From Mycobacteriales bacterium (GTDB lineage Bacteria; Actinomycetota; Actinomycetes; Mycobacteriales; Mycobacteriaceae), in NCBI GenBank assembly GCA_012842085.1, contig DUTM01000002.1:1-64000 (forward strand): 64,000 bases of DNA, in the 5' to 3' direction. Within the stretch, counting starts at the first letter, position 1; each line of letters opens with the position of its first letter. Below are positions 20,290 through 29,689 of the stretch, piece after piece. The notes under the pieces are model-generated. The model was given only the letters and a program-made list of their open reading frames with translations, was not told where the DNA came from and did not search any database. The position numbers and the translations under genes were made by a program.

Positions 20290-22404
20290 TTAGTTCTCCT
20301 GGATTGCTTGTGCCTGGGTGGCAGTAACGGCGACAGTGTTCACAATATCTTCCACCAGAGCACCGCGGGACAGATCGTTAATGGGTTTCTTCAGGCCCTG
20401 CAGAACCGGGCCGACGGCAACTGCACCAGCGGTGCGCTGCACAGCCTTATAAGTGTTGTTGCCAGTGTTGAGATCAGGGAAAACCAACACGGTGGCTTTT
20501 CCGGCGACCTCTGAGTCGGGGGCTTTCGCCGCAGCAACAGTTTCATCCACTGCAGCATCAAACTGGATGGGGCCGTCCACCGGGTAGGGCAGGTCTTTGC
20601 CCTGCAGAATTTCTACGGCTTCCCGAACCTTCTCCACGTCTTCGCCCGCACCGGAGCTACCGGTGGAGTAGGACAGCATAGCCACGCGCGGCTCCACCCC
20701 GAACTGGGAGGCGGTCTCAGCTGAGGAGGCGGCAATATCTGCCAGCTGTTCTGCAGTCGGGTTGATGTTTACGGCGCAGTCACCAAAGGCCAACACTTCG
20801 TCCCTCAGACACATGAGGAAAATACTGGAGACGGTGCTGACACCCGGCTTGGTTTTGATGATCTCGAAGCTGGGACGAATGGTGTGGGCGGTGGTGTGGG
20901 CAGCACCAGACACCATGCCGTCAGCCATTCCCAGGTAGATCATCATGGTGGCGAAGTAGCTGATGTCCGTCATCTTCTGACGGGCATCATCCATGCTGAT
21001 GCCTTTGTGTTTACGCAGCTCGAAATAGGTTTCGGCGAACTTCTCTTTGTCCTCATAGGTTTCTGGGTTGAGCAGTTCGGCATCGTCAATATTGAGTTCC
21101 AGCTGCTTGGCGCGGGTAGCAATAGAGTCCGGATCACCCAGAATGGTGAGTTTGGCGAACCCTTGCTCCAAAATGATGTGAGCCGCTTGCAGGATCCGGT
21201 CGTCCTCACCTTCGGGCAGCACAATGTGCTTAATGTCTTCCCGCGCCCGCTCCAGCAGGTTGTACTGGAACATCAGGGGGGTGACGGCGATGGGTGCCGG
21301 AGTTGCTAGCAGTTCATCCAGTGGGGTTATCTGCATCCACTCGTCAGCGAATTTGCGGGCCAGATCCAATTTGTTGGTGGCGCTGGGGCGCAGAATACCG
21401 CGGGTGGCATCGATGGCTGCCGCCGTCTGGTACGTGCCCATGTCGGTGGTGATGACGGGGATACTGTTGTCGGCTGCAATCTGGTCGAGACCGTTGGAGA
21501 ACTTGGTGCCGGCGGGGCAGATAATGCCTGCAATATTCGGGGTATCCGGGTTCTTCTGGTTCTCGATCAAGGCCTCCAGGGTGGAGGTCCGGTCTGCAGC
21601 GGCCACCACAACACACTGGTCCTCAATGTGGTCAAGAATATGTTCGTTGCTGACGCCAGCCACCACCACGCTGGTTGCTTCTTTGGAGAGGAGCTCGTCG
21701 GAAACATTATTCACGAGGGTGCCGTTGACGGCCTTACGCAGCTCGTACAGGGTGGGGGCGTGCAGTTGCGGAACATCCGGAGCCGTGTAAACCGGCAGGT
21801 CAAGACCTTCCAGCGAGTCACGGATTTCGGCGGAGAATTCCTCAAACTCGACGGCGCTGTCGGCAGCCACCCGGCTAATGAGGAGGGCAGCCGGCTGCAG
21901 GCGATTCTTGCGAAGATGCTTAACAGCAGTCCACGCGATGGAGTTGAGGGTGGTGGCGTCACGGTCTTTGGCGCTTTCGGCCAGCAGTAGACGCGCACCC
22001 AGGTTGAGTGCTAACTCGGCGTTCAGGTTGAATTCGTCGGCGAGGGGGTTGGAATAGTCCGTGCCGAGGACAACCATAATGTCGACGTTGTCGCGCACCG
22101 CGTTGAAGCGTTTCACGATAGTCGAAATGGCGCCGTCACGATCCTCCACTAGTTCCATGGGAGGGATGCCACAGCAGTCGTCGAAAGGAATGTCGCTGCC
22201 GGACAGAGCAATGAGAGCTTCCAGTACGGGGTCACCCTCATCGGAGGGGACGACAGTAGTCGGCAGGGCGGGCTGGACTGGGCGGAAAACACCTACTTTG
22301 TGACCAGCATCCTTGAGCGCATGGACAAGTGCGGCAGTCAACACTGAGGATCCCGCATTAAAAGCAGTAGCCATGACGTAGAAGGGTGCGAAGTTGCTCA
22401 CCAT
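20290..22404 (-). CDS. pta: Phosphate acetyltransferase
   Basis: Transfers acetyl between CoA and phosphate, working with AckA. The 704-residue long form has an N-terminal P-loop-like (CobB/BioD type) domain, a central DRTGG-type domain and a C-terminal PTA_PTB catalytic domain from about residue 380, with the conserved DGMVSGAAHTTA, MLSYSTGSSG and FPDLNTGNN segments. ATG start with AAAGGTGA 5 nt upstream. First gene of the pta-ackA operon; the order is the same in corynebacteria and mycobacteria. Confidence 0.96.
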   Translation of the reverse strand: MVSNFAPFYVMATAFNAGSSVLTAALVHALKDAGHKVGVFRPVQPALPTTVVPSDEGDPVLEALIALSGSDIPFDDCCGIPPMELVEDRDGAISTIVKRFNAVRDNVDIMVVLGTDYSNPLADEFNLNAELALNLGARLLLAESAKDRDATTLNSIAWTAVKHLRKNRLQPAALLISRVAADSAVEFEEFSAEIRDSLEGLDLPVYTAPDVPQLHAPTLYELRKAVNGTLVNNVSDELLSKEATSVVVAGVSNEHILDHIEDQCVVVAAADRTSTLEALIENQKNPDTPNIAGIICPAGTKFSNGLDQIAADNSIPVITTDMGTYQTAAAIDATRGILRPSATNKLDLARKFADEWMQITPLDELLATPAPIAVTPLMFQYNLLERAREDIKHIVLPEGEDDRILQAAHIILEQGFAKLTILGDPDSIATRAKQLELNIDDAELLNPETYEDKEKFAETYFELRKHKGISMDDARQKMTDISYFATMMIYLGMADGMVSGAAHTTAHTIRPSFEIIKTKPGVSTVSSIFLMCLRDEVLAFGDCAVNINPTAEQLADIAASSAETASQFGVEPRVAMLSYSTGSSGAGEDVEKVREAVEILQGKDLPYPVDGPIQFDAAVDETVAAAKAPDSEVAGKATVLVFPDLNTGNNTYKAVQRTAGAVAVGPVLQGLKKPINDLSRGALVEDIVNTVAVTATQAQAIQEN

Positions 22405-22559
22405 AAAGTCACCTTTTCAGTCGAGTGACCAGCCCTTGGGGGCAGCCACACGGGCGGATGTAGGAAGTAGTTATATTCTACTGGCCTCTTAAGGGAAGGT
22501 GAATTCTCGTAAATTTAATAAAATCTGCATTTTTGCCATTTAATTGAGAGAATGGACGC

Positions 22560-23540
22560 ATGGCAAAGAAAGTATCCTCCCTAATCAATGATCTGATGAC
22601 GGGAGATTCATCATCGTCCAAAACCAAAACCGCTGACCTGACGGCTCCTCAAGTGAACGAATCCGCACAAGTGCCGGCCAGTGAAGGCGACCGCAAACCA
22701 CGCCAAAAAACGGAGGATTCTCCAAAGTGGAGTTTCCTGACCGACATGGACGGCGTTCTCATCAAAGAGCAGAAACCCGTCCCCGGCGCCGATGAGTTCC
22801 TCGCCGAACTGCGAGACACCGGTGCTGCCTACATGGTGTTGACGAACAACTCTATCTTCACTCCCCGTGACCTGTCGGCGAAGCTCAGTCTGCAGGGCAT
22901 TGACATTCCGCCCGAGCACATTTGGACCTCGGCGCTGGCCACTGCGGCCTTCCTGGATGAGCAGAACCCCAATGGCACTGCTTACGTGGTGGGTGAATCT
23001 GGTTTGACCACCGCAATTCACGAAGCCGGCTACATTCTGACCGATACCGACCCAGACTATGTGGTCCTCGGTGAGACTCGCACCTACAGTTTCGAGGCCA
23101 TCACTAAGGCCATTAACTTGGTGCTGGGGGGAGCTAAATTCATCTGTACGAACCCCGACAATACGGGTCCGTCACCCGATGGAATTCTGCCCGCAACAGG
23201 CTCTGTAGCTGCACTTATCATGGCTGCGACCGGTAAAGAACCGTACTACATTGGAAAACCAAATCCGATGATGATGCGGTCTGCGCTGCGCGCCATTAGT
23301 GCCCATTCCGAATCCACCATTATGGTGGGCGACCGCATGGACACGGATATTAAATCTGGCCTGGAAGCTGGTATGAACACCTTCCTGGTGCTGTCCGGCA
23401 TTTCTGATGCGAGCTCTGCGGATAAGTTCCCCTACCGCCCCACCAAGATTATTGACTCGGTGGCTGCGATTGTGGGCAAGACGCAGGATCCGTTGAGTGT
23501 GTTGGAGTCCGACCAAATTAGCGAAAATAGTATCCGCTAA
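22560..23540 (+). CDS. HAD-IIA family phosphatase (NagD-like)
   Basis: Haloacid dehalogenase hydrolase, subfamily IIA. After a polar N-terminal tail of about 55 residues, the domain shows motif I DMDGVL, motif II VLTNNS, the Lys of motif III in GKPNP and motif IV VGDRMDTDIKSG. NagD-type members dephosphorylate nucleotides or sugar phosphates; the substrate is not readable here. Single gene, divergent from pta. The Lys/Ser-rich N-terminal tail is longer than usual. Confidence 0.88.
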   Translation: MAKKVSSLINDLMTGDSSSSKTKTADLTAPQVNESAQVPASEGDRKPRQKTEDSPKWSFLTDMDGVLIKEQKPVPGADEFLAELRDTGAAYMVLTNNSIFTPRDLSAKLSLQGIDIPPEHIWTSALATAAFLDEQNPNGTAYVVGESGLTTAIHEAGYILTDTDPDYVVLGETRTYSFEAITKAINLVLGGAKFICTNPDNTGPSPDGILPATGSVAALIMAATGKEPYYIGKPNPMMMRSALRAISAHSESTIMVGDRMDTDIKSGLEAGMNTFLVLSGISDASSADKFPYRPTKIIDSVAAIVGKTQDPLSVLESDQISENSIR

Positions 23541-23562
23541 TTCTTGGCACTGGCCACGCTGA

Positions 23563-23592
23563 CCAGCAGGTTGGCTAGCTAGGCTAACCAAC
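23563..23592. terminator. Hairpin between convergent genes
   Basis: GGTTGGCT pairs with AGGCTAACC (one G-T wobble) between the HAD phosphatase stop and the Nudix gene stop. There is no clear T-run, so the role is tentative. Confidence 0.3.
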
Positions 23593-23599
23593 GAATAAC

Positions 23600-24589
23600 T
23601 TAAAAATCGATTCCCAAGGTGTCGATGCTGTAGACGTGGAGATACTCCACGGGGAGCCGATTGATGAGATCCTCATCTTCGGTGACCACTACAGTTTCGA
23701 TGCCTTTTGCGCTGTTATAGGAACCAATCTCGGCGATCTTATCTGCTGCTGTGCCCTTCACATCGACAGTGTCGAAGCAGCCCTGAGCAGCAAACGGTAG
23801 TGGCTTAACCTGCTGGGCGCCAGCAATTTTCCCGCCTTGCACGGCAACCGCGTTTTTGGTCCACCAGAATCCAGGTTCACTGGGGGTGTGGGGCAGATCG
23901 GATTCGGTAATGAAATCTTTCACATCGTGACGGCGCCACAGCCACGGTCGGTGTTGGGCAACTTCGGTCACAAGATTGTCAGCCACCTTGAGGGGGCGTT
24001 CCCACCACCTCAGTTCCCGCTTGGCGAATATCGAGCCCATGTCGATGTAGAGTTCGGCGGGCAACGTTTGGAGACCCGGCCAAGCGGCAGCGAAACCTTC
24101 AATGAGTGGAAGTTCGGAGACTTCCTCTTCCGATAGCCACGCCAGCTCCAGACTTTCTTCGTCGGGGTGGAAAGTGGCAGGAGTGTTGAGGTCAGCGCAA
24201 ATGGTGGTGTATGTCCAGCGTCCCTTTTTTTGCACATTGTGGGCAAAATAACGGCGCCCATCACGGGTTGCGTGGGGTCCATAGGGGTGAAACTCGCGTT
24301 CGATCACCCATGTGAAGTGGAATGTGGAGGTGACGCCCGTCCAGCGCACTCGTTCCGGATCGAGGACGACGGCGGTCTCTTCCTCCACCTCTCGACGGGC
24401 CCCTTCAATGGCGCTTTCGTGGGAGTCGATCGCCCCTCCGGGAATTCCCCATGTGCCCCCGTCGTTGGTCCAGTGGGCTCGATGCTGCATCAGGATTAGA
24501 GGGGTGCCATCTTCTGCTGGTGCGCGAAGTAGTAGCCCCGCAGCACCATTGAGCCCCCACCGTTTCTCTTCGGTGGAGTTGTAACACAT
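23600..24589 (-). CDS. Nudix hydrolase with extra C-terminal domain
   Basis: The Nudix box is intact (GGAIDSHESAIEGARREVEEE; G-x5-E-x7-RE-x2-EE pattern), so it hydrolyses a nucleoside diphosphate-linked substrate. About 329 residues from the ATG at 24589 (MCYNSTEEKRW). The first half is the Nudix fold; the second half, roughly 170 residues, is separate. It contains an Asp/Glu-rich stretch (VVVTEDEDLINRL) that recalls the acidic sites of PIN/NYN nucleases, which is only a resemblance. The leader contains a perfect 12-bp hairpin, and an iron box lies about 160 bp upstream. Confidence 0.85.
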   Translation of the reverse strand: MCYNSTEEKRWGLNGAAGLLLRAPAEDGTPLILMQHRAHWTNDGGTWGIPGGAIDSHESAIEGARREVEEETAVVLDPERVRWTGVTSTFHFTWVIEREFHPYGPHATRDGRRYFAHNVQKKGRWTYTTICADLNTPATFHPDEESLELAWLSEEEVSELPLIEGFAAAWPGLQTLPAELYIDMGSIFAKRELRWWERPLKVADNLVTEVAQHRPWLWRRHDVKDFITESDLPHTPSEPGFWWTKNAVAVQGGKIAGAQQVKPLPFAAQGCFDTVDVKGTAADKIAEIGSYNSAKGIETVVVTEDEDLINRLPVEYLHVYSIDTLGIDF

Positions 24590-24652
24590 TCCATCGCCAT
24601 CATGTAACACAGTTCAACTTTAACGCGTTCTATGTATTTGCTGTAGTAAAAC

Positions 24653-24688
24653 AGCAACCCCCGCCGGAGCGCGTCTGCGGGGGTTGCT
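24653..24688 (-). terminator. Strong hairpin between iron box and Nudix gene
   Basis: Perfect 12-bp inverted repeat AGCAACCCCCGC / GCGGGGGTTGCT around a 12-nt loop. On the minus strand it is followed by GTTTTACT, so a transcript started near the iron box and running leftwards would meet an intrinsic terminator before the Nudix gene. It could be an attenuator or end a short RNA. Confidence 0.55.
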
Positions 24689-24747
24689 GCGTTTCTTGTG
24701 ACGAACGAGCGGAGCATCTGCCCTTGCTCCTTCTCGCAAGAACCAGT

Positions 24748-24766
24748 TTAGGTTAGGGTAGCCTAA
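24748..24766. promoter_or_regulatory. IdeR/DtxR iron box
   Basis: The 19-mer TTAGGTTAGGGTAGCCTAA matches the DtxR/IdeR consensus (TTAGGTTAGCCTAACCTAA) at 16 of 19 positions. It lies 109 bp before fprA, between divergent genes. Iron-dependent repression of one or both sides is expected from the known regulator; the regulator gene is not in this window. Confidence 0.8.
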
Positions 24767-24799
24767 TAGTGCAAGTCTTTTTTTGGGATAATTCAAAAA

Positions 24800-24826
24800 T
24801 TGTTAATTTGCAGTGTTCTGTAGAAT
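24800..24826 (+). promoter_or_regulatory. Possible fprA promoter
   Basis: TTGTTA (24800-24805) and TAGAAT (24821-24826) are separated by 15 bp, shorter than ideal. It lies just downstream of the iron box and 50 bp before the fprA start, where a promoter is needed. Confidence 0.4.
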
Positions 24827-24875
24827 AGAAATCACGTTTTGACCACGACTTTAAGTTCGACAAAGAAGAGAGAAT

Positions 24876-26273
24876 ATGACTCGCCCGATTCGCGTCGCCA
24901 TTATTGGCTCGGGACCCGCCGGCATCTATGCTGCCGACACCCTCATGAAATCCCCGCAAGCCGAAAACCCCGGTGTCAGCATCGACATTTTGGAGCGCAT
25001 GCCCGCCCCCTTCGGATTGATCCGCTACGGTGTTGCCCCAGACCATCCGCGCATTAAAGGCATCGTCAACTCCTTACACCAGGTGCTCAATAAGGAGCAG
25101 GTTAACTTCTACGGCAACGTCGAGTTCGGCACCGACATCACCCTGGACGAACTCCTCACCTTCTACGACGCTGTAGTGTTCGCCACCGGCGCCAACGCCG
25201 ACCGCGCACTGGACATCCCCGGACTAGACCTGGAGGGCTCCTACGGCGCAGCCGAGTTTGTCGCCTGGTATGACGGCCAGCCCGAGTTTCCCCGCAATTG
25301 GGACCTCAGCCACGAAAAGGTGGCTGTCGTCGGTGTGGGTAACGTCAGCCTGGATGTTTCCCGCATTCTCGGCAAATCTGCCGACGAACTGCTGGTGACG
25401 GAGATTCCGGATAACGTCTACGAAGGCTTGAAGCAGTCCAAGGTGAAGGAAGTGCACGTGTTTGGGCGTCGTGGCCCGGCACAAGCCAAGTACACTCCGG
25501 TCGAACTCCGCGAACTCGACCACTCGGACAATATTCAGGTTCTGGTGGATCCCGAAGATATTGACTACGACGAGGCCTCCATTAAGGCTCGCCGCGCCAC
25601 TAAAGCCACCGACATGGTGTGCACCACGCTGGAAAATTACGCCATGCGCGAACCCACCAGCGACCCCGACGTCACCAAGATTTATATTCACTTCTTCGAG
25701 TCCCCGGTGGAGATTCTGGGTGAGGACGGCAAGGTTGTGGGTATCCGCACCGAGCGCACCGAACTGGACGGCACGGGCGGCGTGAACACCACCGACAAGA
25801 CCACCGACTGGGAGGTCGGACAGGTGTACCGCGCCGTGGGTTACTTGTCTTCCGCACTGCCCGGCATTCCCTTCAACCACACTCTCGGCGTCATCGAGAA
25901 CGTTGCTGGCCGTGTGATTGACCAGGCCGGTGACCATATTTCTCCGCTCTACACCACGGGCTGGATTAAGCGCGGCCCGGTGGGACTGATTGGTAACACG
26001 AAGAGTGACGCCAATGAAACTATCCAGAACCTTCTGGAGGACTGGTCCGCTGGTAAAGCCAACGAGCCTACCCAACCGGAGCCGGAAGCTGCTCAGAAGT
26101 GGCTGGAGGGCCTGCCGAAGAAGGTAACCAACTGGGATGGCTGGTACCGTCTGGATGCCCACGAGAAGGCTCGCGGCGAGAAGGAAGGCCGCGAACGTAA
26201 GAAGATTGTTGAGTGGGATGAAATGGTGGAAGCCTCCCACGACGACAGTCTGGATGACAAAATTACAAAGTAG
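24876..26273 (+). CDS. fprA: Ferredoxin/flavodoxin-NADP reductase, FprA type
   Basis: FAD enzyme moving electrons between NADPH and ferredoxin, of the adrenodoxin-reductase family. 465 residues. Seen: FAD motif AIIGSGPAGIYAA near residue 9, RYGVAPDHPRIKGI, the NADP motif VGVGNVSLDVSR and the C-terminal WIKRGPVGLIGNTKSDA. The nearest upstream regulatory site is an IdeR/DtxR box, consistent with iron-linked expression. The C-terminal 60 residues are Glu/Lys-rich, normal for actinobacterial FprA. ATG at 24876 with GAAGAGAG upstream. Followed after 78 bp by a DJ-1 family gene. Confidence 0.95.
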   Translation: MTRPIRVAIIGSGPAGIYAADTLMKSPQAENPGVSIDILERMPAPFGLIRYGVAPDHPRIKGIVNSLHQVLNKEQVNFYGNVEFGTDITLDELLTFYDAVVFATGANADRALDIPGLDLEGSYGAAEFVAWYDGQPEFPRNWDLSHEKVAVVGVGNVSLDVSRILGKSADELLVTEIPDNVYEGLKQSKVKEVHVFGRRGPAQAKYTPVELRELDHSDNIQVLVDPEDIDYDEASIKARRATKATDMVCTTLENYAMREPTSDPDVTKIYIHFFESPVEILGEDGKVVGIRTERTELDGTGGVNTTDKTTDWEVGQVYRAVGYLSSALPGIPFNHTLGVIENVAGRVIDQAGDHISPLYTTGWIKRGPVGLIGNTKSDANETIQNLLEDWSAGKANEPTQPEPEAAQKWLEGLPKKVTNWDGWYRLDAHEKARGEKEGRERKKIVEWDEMVEASHDDSLDDKITK

Positions 26274-26351
26274 GACTAGGAAAACCAACACCCGTTTGCG
26301 GGTAGCCAACCGCCAGTTTTTGACCGACACACATTTTTAGGAGTGTTGTTT

Positions 26352-26891
26352 ATGGCTAATGCAGTTCTCGTTCTTATTGATGGTTTTGAGGAGATTGAAG
26401 CTCTTGCCGCGGTAGATATTTTGCGCCGCGGCGGGGTGAACGTCACCACCGCATCTTTGACTGATTCTTTGACCGTGACCGCTGGCCACGATGTGAAGGT
26501 GGAGGCGGACGCCATGTTCGCCGACGTCGATGCACAGGCCGCCGACATTCTGATTATCCCCGGTGGCACGACTGCTTTTGATGACCATGAGGGTCTGAAG
26601 AAGGGGGTCGCAGCACGCGCCGAGGCCGACAAGTGGGTGGCCGCTATTTGTGCAGCACCGATGGTGTTGGGTGGTTTGGGAATCCTGGAAGGCAAGGATG
26701 CTACCTGCTACCCCGGTTTCGAGAAGTACTGCAAGGGCGCCAACATGAAGGCTGTTCCGGCAGTGGTGGACGGCAAGGTTATTACCGGCCGTGGCCCGGG
26801 CTGGGCGATGGAGTTTGCGCTCACTATTTTGGAGCAGGTGACGGACGCGGATAATGCTGCCGAGGTTCGTGCTGGCCTGCTGCTGGACTAG
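26352..26891 (+). CDS. DJ-1/PfpI family protein
   Basis: 179-residue DJ-1 superfamily protein. The nucleophile Cys is in AAICAAPMVLG, and the acidic partner Glu in FEEIEA near residue 16, as in YajL/DJ-1 (deglycase, chaperone or glyoxalase activities are reported for the family). The frame is open from 26343, but AGGAG at 26339-26343 is 8 nt before the ATG at 26352. Lies 78 bp after fprA and may be transcribed with it. A strong terminator follows. Confidence 0.9.
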   Translation: MANAVLVLIDGFEEIEALAAVDILRRGGVNVTTASLTDSLTVTAGHDVKVEADAMFADVDAQAADILIIPGGTTAFDDHEGLKKGVAARAEADKWVAAICAAPMVLGGLGILEGKDATCYPGFEKYCKGANMKAVPAVVDGKVITGRGPGWAMEFALTILEQVTDADNAAEVRAGLLLD

Positions 26892-26942
26892 TGGAGACAA
26901 GCTTGTGGCACCAAGCTAGCTTTTAGCTTTTGGGTTTAGGAG

Positions 26943-26973
26943 AATGCCCCGCGGTTTTCCGCGGGGCATTTTT
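26943..26973 (+). terminator. Intrinsic terminator after the DJ-1 gene
   Basis: Perfect 12-bp stem AATGCCCCGCGG / CCGCGGGGCATT with a TTTT loop, followed by TTT. It separates this unit from the convergent dnaX-recR operon. Confidence 0.85.
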
Positions 26974-27019
26974 GTGTGCAGTTGGCGTTGTTGGGACGAC
27001 TGATGGCAGCCGAGTGAGA

Positions 27020-27652
27020 CTAGAGGATGCTGCGGCGGCCGACGAGGGCGCGGCCGAGGGTGAGTTCGTCTGCGAATTCGATGTCTCCGCCCATGGATAG
27101 CCCGGTGGCGAGGCGGCTGACGGTGAGTTTGGGGAAGTCTTTGAGGACGCGCGCCAGGTAGGAGGCGGTGGCTTCGCCAACTGTGTTGGGGTTGGTGGCG
27201 AGAATGATTTCTTTGATGGTGGTGTCGGTGGTGTCCCCGTTGGCGTCTTCTACCGGTTCCGCGATGCGGGTGAGCAGGTTGCGGATGTTGAGTTGGTCGG
27301 GGCCGATCCCTTTGAGGGGGTCGAGTGCCCCACCGAGGACGTGGTAGCGGCCGTAGAATTCGCGGGTCCGTTCAATGGCTTGTACATCTTTGGATTCTTC
27401 AACCACGCACACTGTGTCAAGGTCCCGTTTCGGGTCGGAGCAAATGCTGCAGGTGTCGGTTTCGGACACGTTTCCACAAATGTGGCAGTAGGTGACGCCT
27501 TCCCGGATGGCAGCTACTGCGTCGGAGAGCCGGTCTATGGTCTCCGTTTCCTGGTTGAGGAGGTGGAAGGCGATGCGTTGGGCGCCTTTGGGACCTATGC
27601 CAGGCAGTTTGCAGAGTTCGTCGATGAGGTTTTGGACGGGACCTTCGTACAC
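27020..27652 (-). CDS. recR: Recombination protein RecR
   Basis: RecFOR-pathway protein for gap repair. 210 residues, family length. N-terminal helix-hairpin-helix [17 protein letters not shown], a zinc finger [16 protein letters not shown], then a Toprim domain (CVVEESKDV) and the C-terminal [19 protein letters not shown] start directly abutting the dnaX stop (TAAGTG). The ybaB/ebfC gene usually found between dnaX and recR is absent. Confidence 0.96.
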   Translation of the reverse strand: MYEGPVQNLIDELCKLPGIGPKGAQRIAFHLLNQETETIDRLSDAVAAIREGVTYCHICGNVSETDTCSICSDPKRDLDTVCVVEESKDVQAIERTREFYGRYHVLGGALDPLKGIGPDQLNIRNLLTRIAEPVEDANGDTTDTTIKEIILATNPNTVGEATASYLARVLKDFPKLTVSRLATGLSMGGDIEFADELTLGRALVGRRSIL

Positions 27653-29689
27653 TTATTTTTCCTCTAGGAGCGTGGCCCCAAGGGTTTCTTGGAGGCGTTC
27701 TACAGCAATGTCTTCTACGGTGCGGTGGTCGATGTTTTGTTGGGCGGGGTCGTTCGCATCGTCCAACATTTCCGCAACAATTTCCTGTTTTTCCGCTTCC
27801 GTCAACGGTTTTTCCGCTGCAGACTCCGGTTCGACTGGGGGCTCGTTGGCGGGTGGTGCTGCGGGTGTTGACGGGGCTGGGCGGGGGGCACGGAGTTTAG
27901 GTTTTTTAAACTTCGGTGCCGCTTTCTCTGCGGCCGGCGCTTTTCCCACCATGGAGGCTTTCTCGGCGCCGGTGATGCACCGTATCTGCATCTTCACCCC
28001 AACCACTTCCACAATGGCGGCAGCCAAAATGTTGACGTGGCGTGGTTCATTAATGCGTGACACTAGCGGGCCGGATTTGTGGCTGAGGGTGAGGCGCTGC
28101 TCCTTGGGCTCGTAGTTCACTACTTCCGCAGTGGAGAGCATGACGTCCAGTGTCCGGGATGCTTTTTGCACCTCGTTGCGGATGGTGACCCACTGTTTGC
28201 TGATGGTTTCAGCGTTCACATTCTGGTTACTAGCCGCGGCCGGTTCTGGTTCTCGTGCTGGTTCTGGTTCGGGGGCAGGTTCCGGAGTGGGCTGCTCCTG
28301 TTGCTGCGACGCGGGATCCGGCTCCGGTTTTGGTGTTTCTGGAGCCTGTTCCGGTGCGGGCTCCGACTCTTGTTGCTCGGCTTTCCGCTTCGCCATCATG
28401 GCGCGTGCAGCGGCGGCACCAGCGGAAGCGGCCGCAGCAGCCTGCTCCTTCTTGGGTGCCGGTTTCTGCGGGGCTTCCTCCCCTGAATCTGTGCTGCTAG
28501 CGTCCTCCTGCACTCCACTGGGTCGGGGTGAAACGGATCCGATTCCGCGCTCCACCTGTTCAAGTCGCTGCAGGAGAGCCTCATGGGATCCGTCCTGCGC
28601 GGGTAGCAGCATCCGTGCGGACATAATTTCGAGGAGGAGACGGGGTGAGGTGGCGCCCCGCATATCGTTTAGCCCTTGGCTCAGCACATCGGCGAACCGG
28701 GTTGCGGTGGCCACACCCATCGATTCCGCCTGTTCAGTCATCTTTGTGAGCTGATCGTCGGGGGCATCCACCATGCCACTGTCAGCAGCATCGGGTACAG
28801 ACTGCAGCAAAATAAGGTCGCGGAAGCGGTCCAAAAGATCGGTTGTGAACCGGCGTGGATCGTGCCCCGCCTGCACAACTTTCTCAATCACAGAAAACAT
28901 GCCGGGTCGGTCTTGCACCGCCAGTGCGTCAACTGCTTCATCAATGAGGGCAATGTCCGTCGCCCCCAAAAGGGCCAAAGCGTTCTTGTAGGTGATGCCG
29001 TCCGTCCCGGACCCGGCAAGGAGTTGATCCAACACCGACAAAGCGTCGCGGGGGGAACCGCCACCGGCACGTATCACCAGCGGATAAACCGACGGCTCAA
29101 CTTTCACGTCCTCCTGGGCACAAATCTTTTCCAAAAGTCCCCGCATGGGGCCCGGCGCAAGCAGGCGGAACGGGTAGTGGTGGGTTCGGGATTTGATGGT
29201 GGGGAGGACTTTCTCCGGCTCGGTGGTGGCGAAAATAAAGATGAGGTGAGCTGGTGGCTCCTCCACAATTTTGAGGAGAGCATTGAAACCGGCGGAGGTC
29301 ACCATGTGGGCCTCGTCGATGATGAAGACGCGGTAGCGCGAATCTGCGGGCGCATAGAAGGCACGATCGCGAAGTTCTCGAGCGTCGTCAACACCCCCGT
29401 GGGAGGCCGCGTCTAGTTCGGTGACGTCCAGGTTTCCGGATCCACCAGGACCGAGCGCAACACAGGAGGTGCATTTTCCGCAGGGCTCGGAGGTGGGGCC
29501 TTGTTCACAGTTGAGGGAGCGGGCCAGGATGCGGGCGGAGGATGTTTTGCCGGTGCCGCGTGGTCCCGAAAAAAGGTATGCGTGGTTAATGCGCCCACTA
29601 TCCAGGGCTTGCATTAACGGTTCTGTTACTTGCTCTTGGCCCACCACTTCCGAGAAAGTCGCGGGACGATATTTATGATAAAGCGCCAC
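27653..29689 (-). CDS. dnaX: DNA polymerase III subunit gamma/tau
   Basis: Clamp-loader ATPase subunit. 678 residues from the GTG at 29689, giving the conserved VALYHKYRP start; the frame extends 22 more codons upstream without homology. Walker A GPRGTGKTSS, zinc-binding Cys motif with CGKCTSC, DEAH-type Walker B (IIDEAHM) and sensor residues follow. Residues from about 380 form a long Pro/Glu/Ala-rich linker and a tau-like C-terminal part. Co-transcribed with recR. Confidence 0.95.
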   Translation of the reverse strand: MALYHKYRPATFSEVVGQEQVTEPLMQALDSGRINHAYLFSGPRGTGKTSSARILARSLNCEQGPTSEPCGKCTSCVALGPGGSGNLDVTELDAASHGGVDDARELRDRAFYAPADSRYRVFIIDEAHMVTSAGFNALLKIVEEPPAHLIFIFATTEPEKVLPTIKSRTHHYPFRLLAPGPMRGLLEKICAQEDVKVEPSVYPLVIRAGGGSPRDALSVLDQLLAGSGTDGITYKNALALLGATDIALIDEAVDALAVQDRPGMFSVIEKVVQAGHDPRRFTTDLLDRFRDLILLQSVPDAADSGMVDAPDDQLTKMTEQAESMGVATATRFADVLSQGLNDMRGATSPRLLLEIMSARMLLPAQDGSHEALLQRLEQVERGIGSVSPRPSGVQEDASSTDSGEEAPQKPAPKKEQAAAAASAGAAAARAMMAKRKAEQQESEPAPEQAPETPKPEPDPASQQQEQPTPEPAPEPEPAREPEPAAASNQNVNAETISKQWVTIRNEVQKASRTLDVMLSTAEVVNYEPKEQRLTLSHKSGPLVSRINEPRHVNILAAAIVEVVGVKMQIRCITGAEKASMVGKAPAAEKAAPKFKKPKLRAPRPAPSTPAAPPANEPPVEPESAAEKPLTEAEKQEIVAEMLDDANDPAQQNIDHRTVEDIAVERLQETLGATLLEEK

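Noticed and set aside
24581-24610. Direct repeat of GTAACAC near the Nudix gene start
   Set aside because: Only 7-9 bp and overlapping the start codon region; could be chance, so not claimed as an operator.
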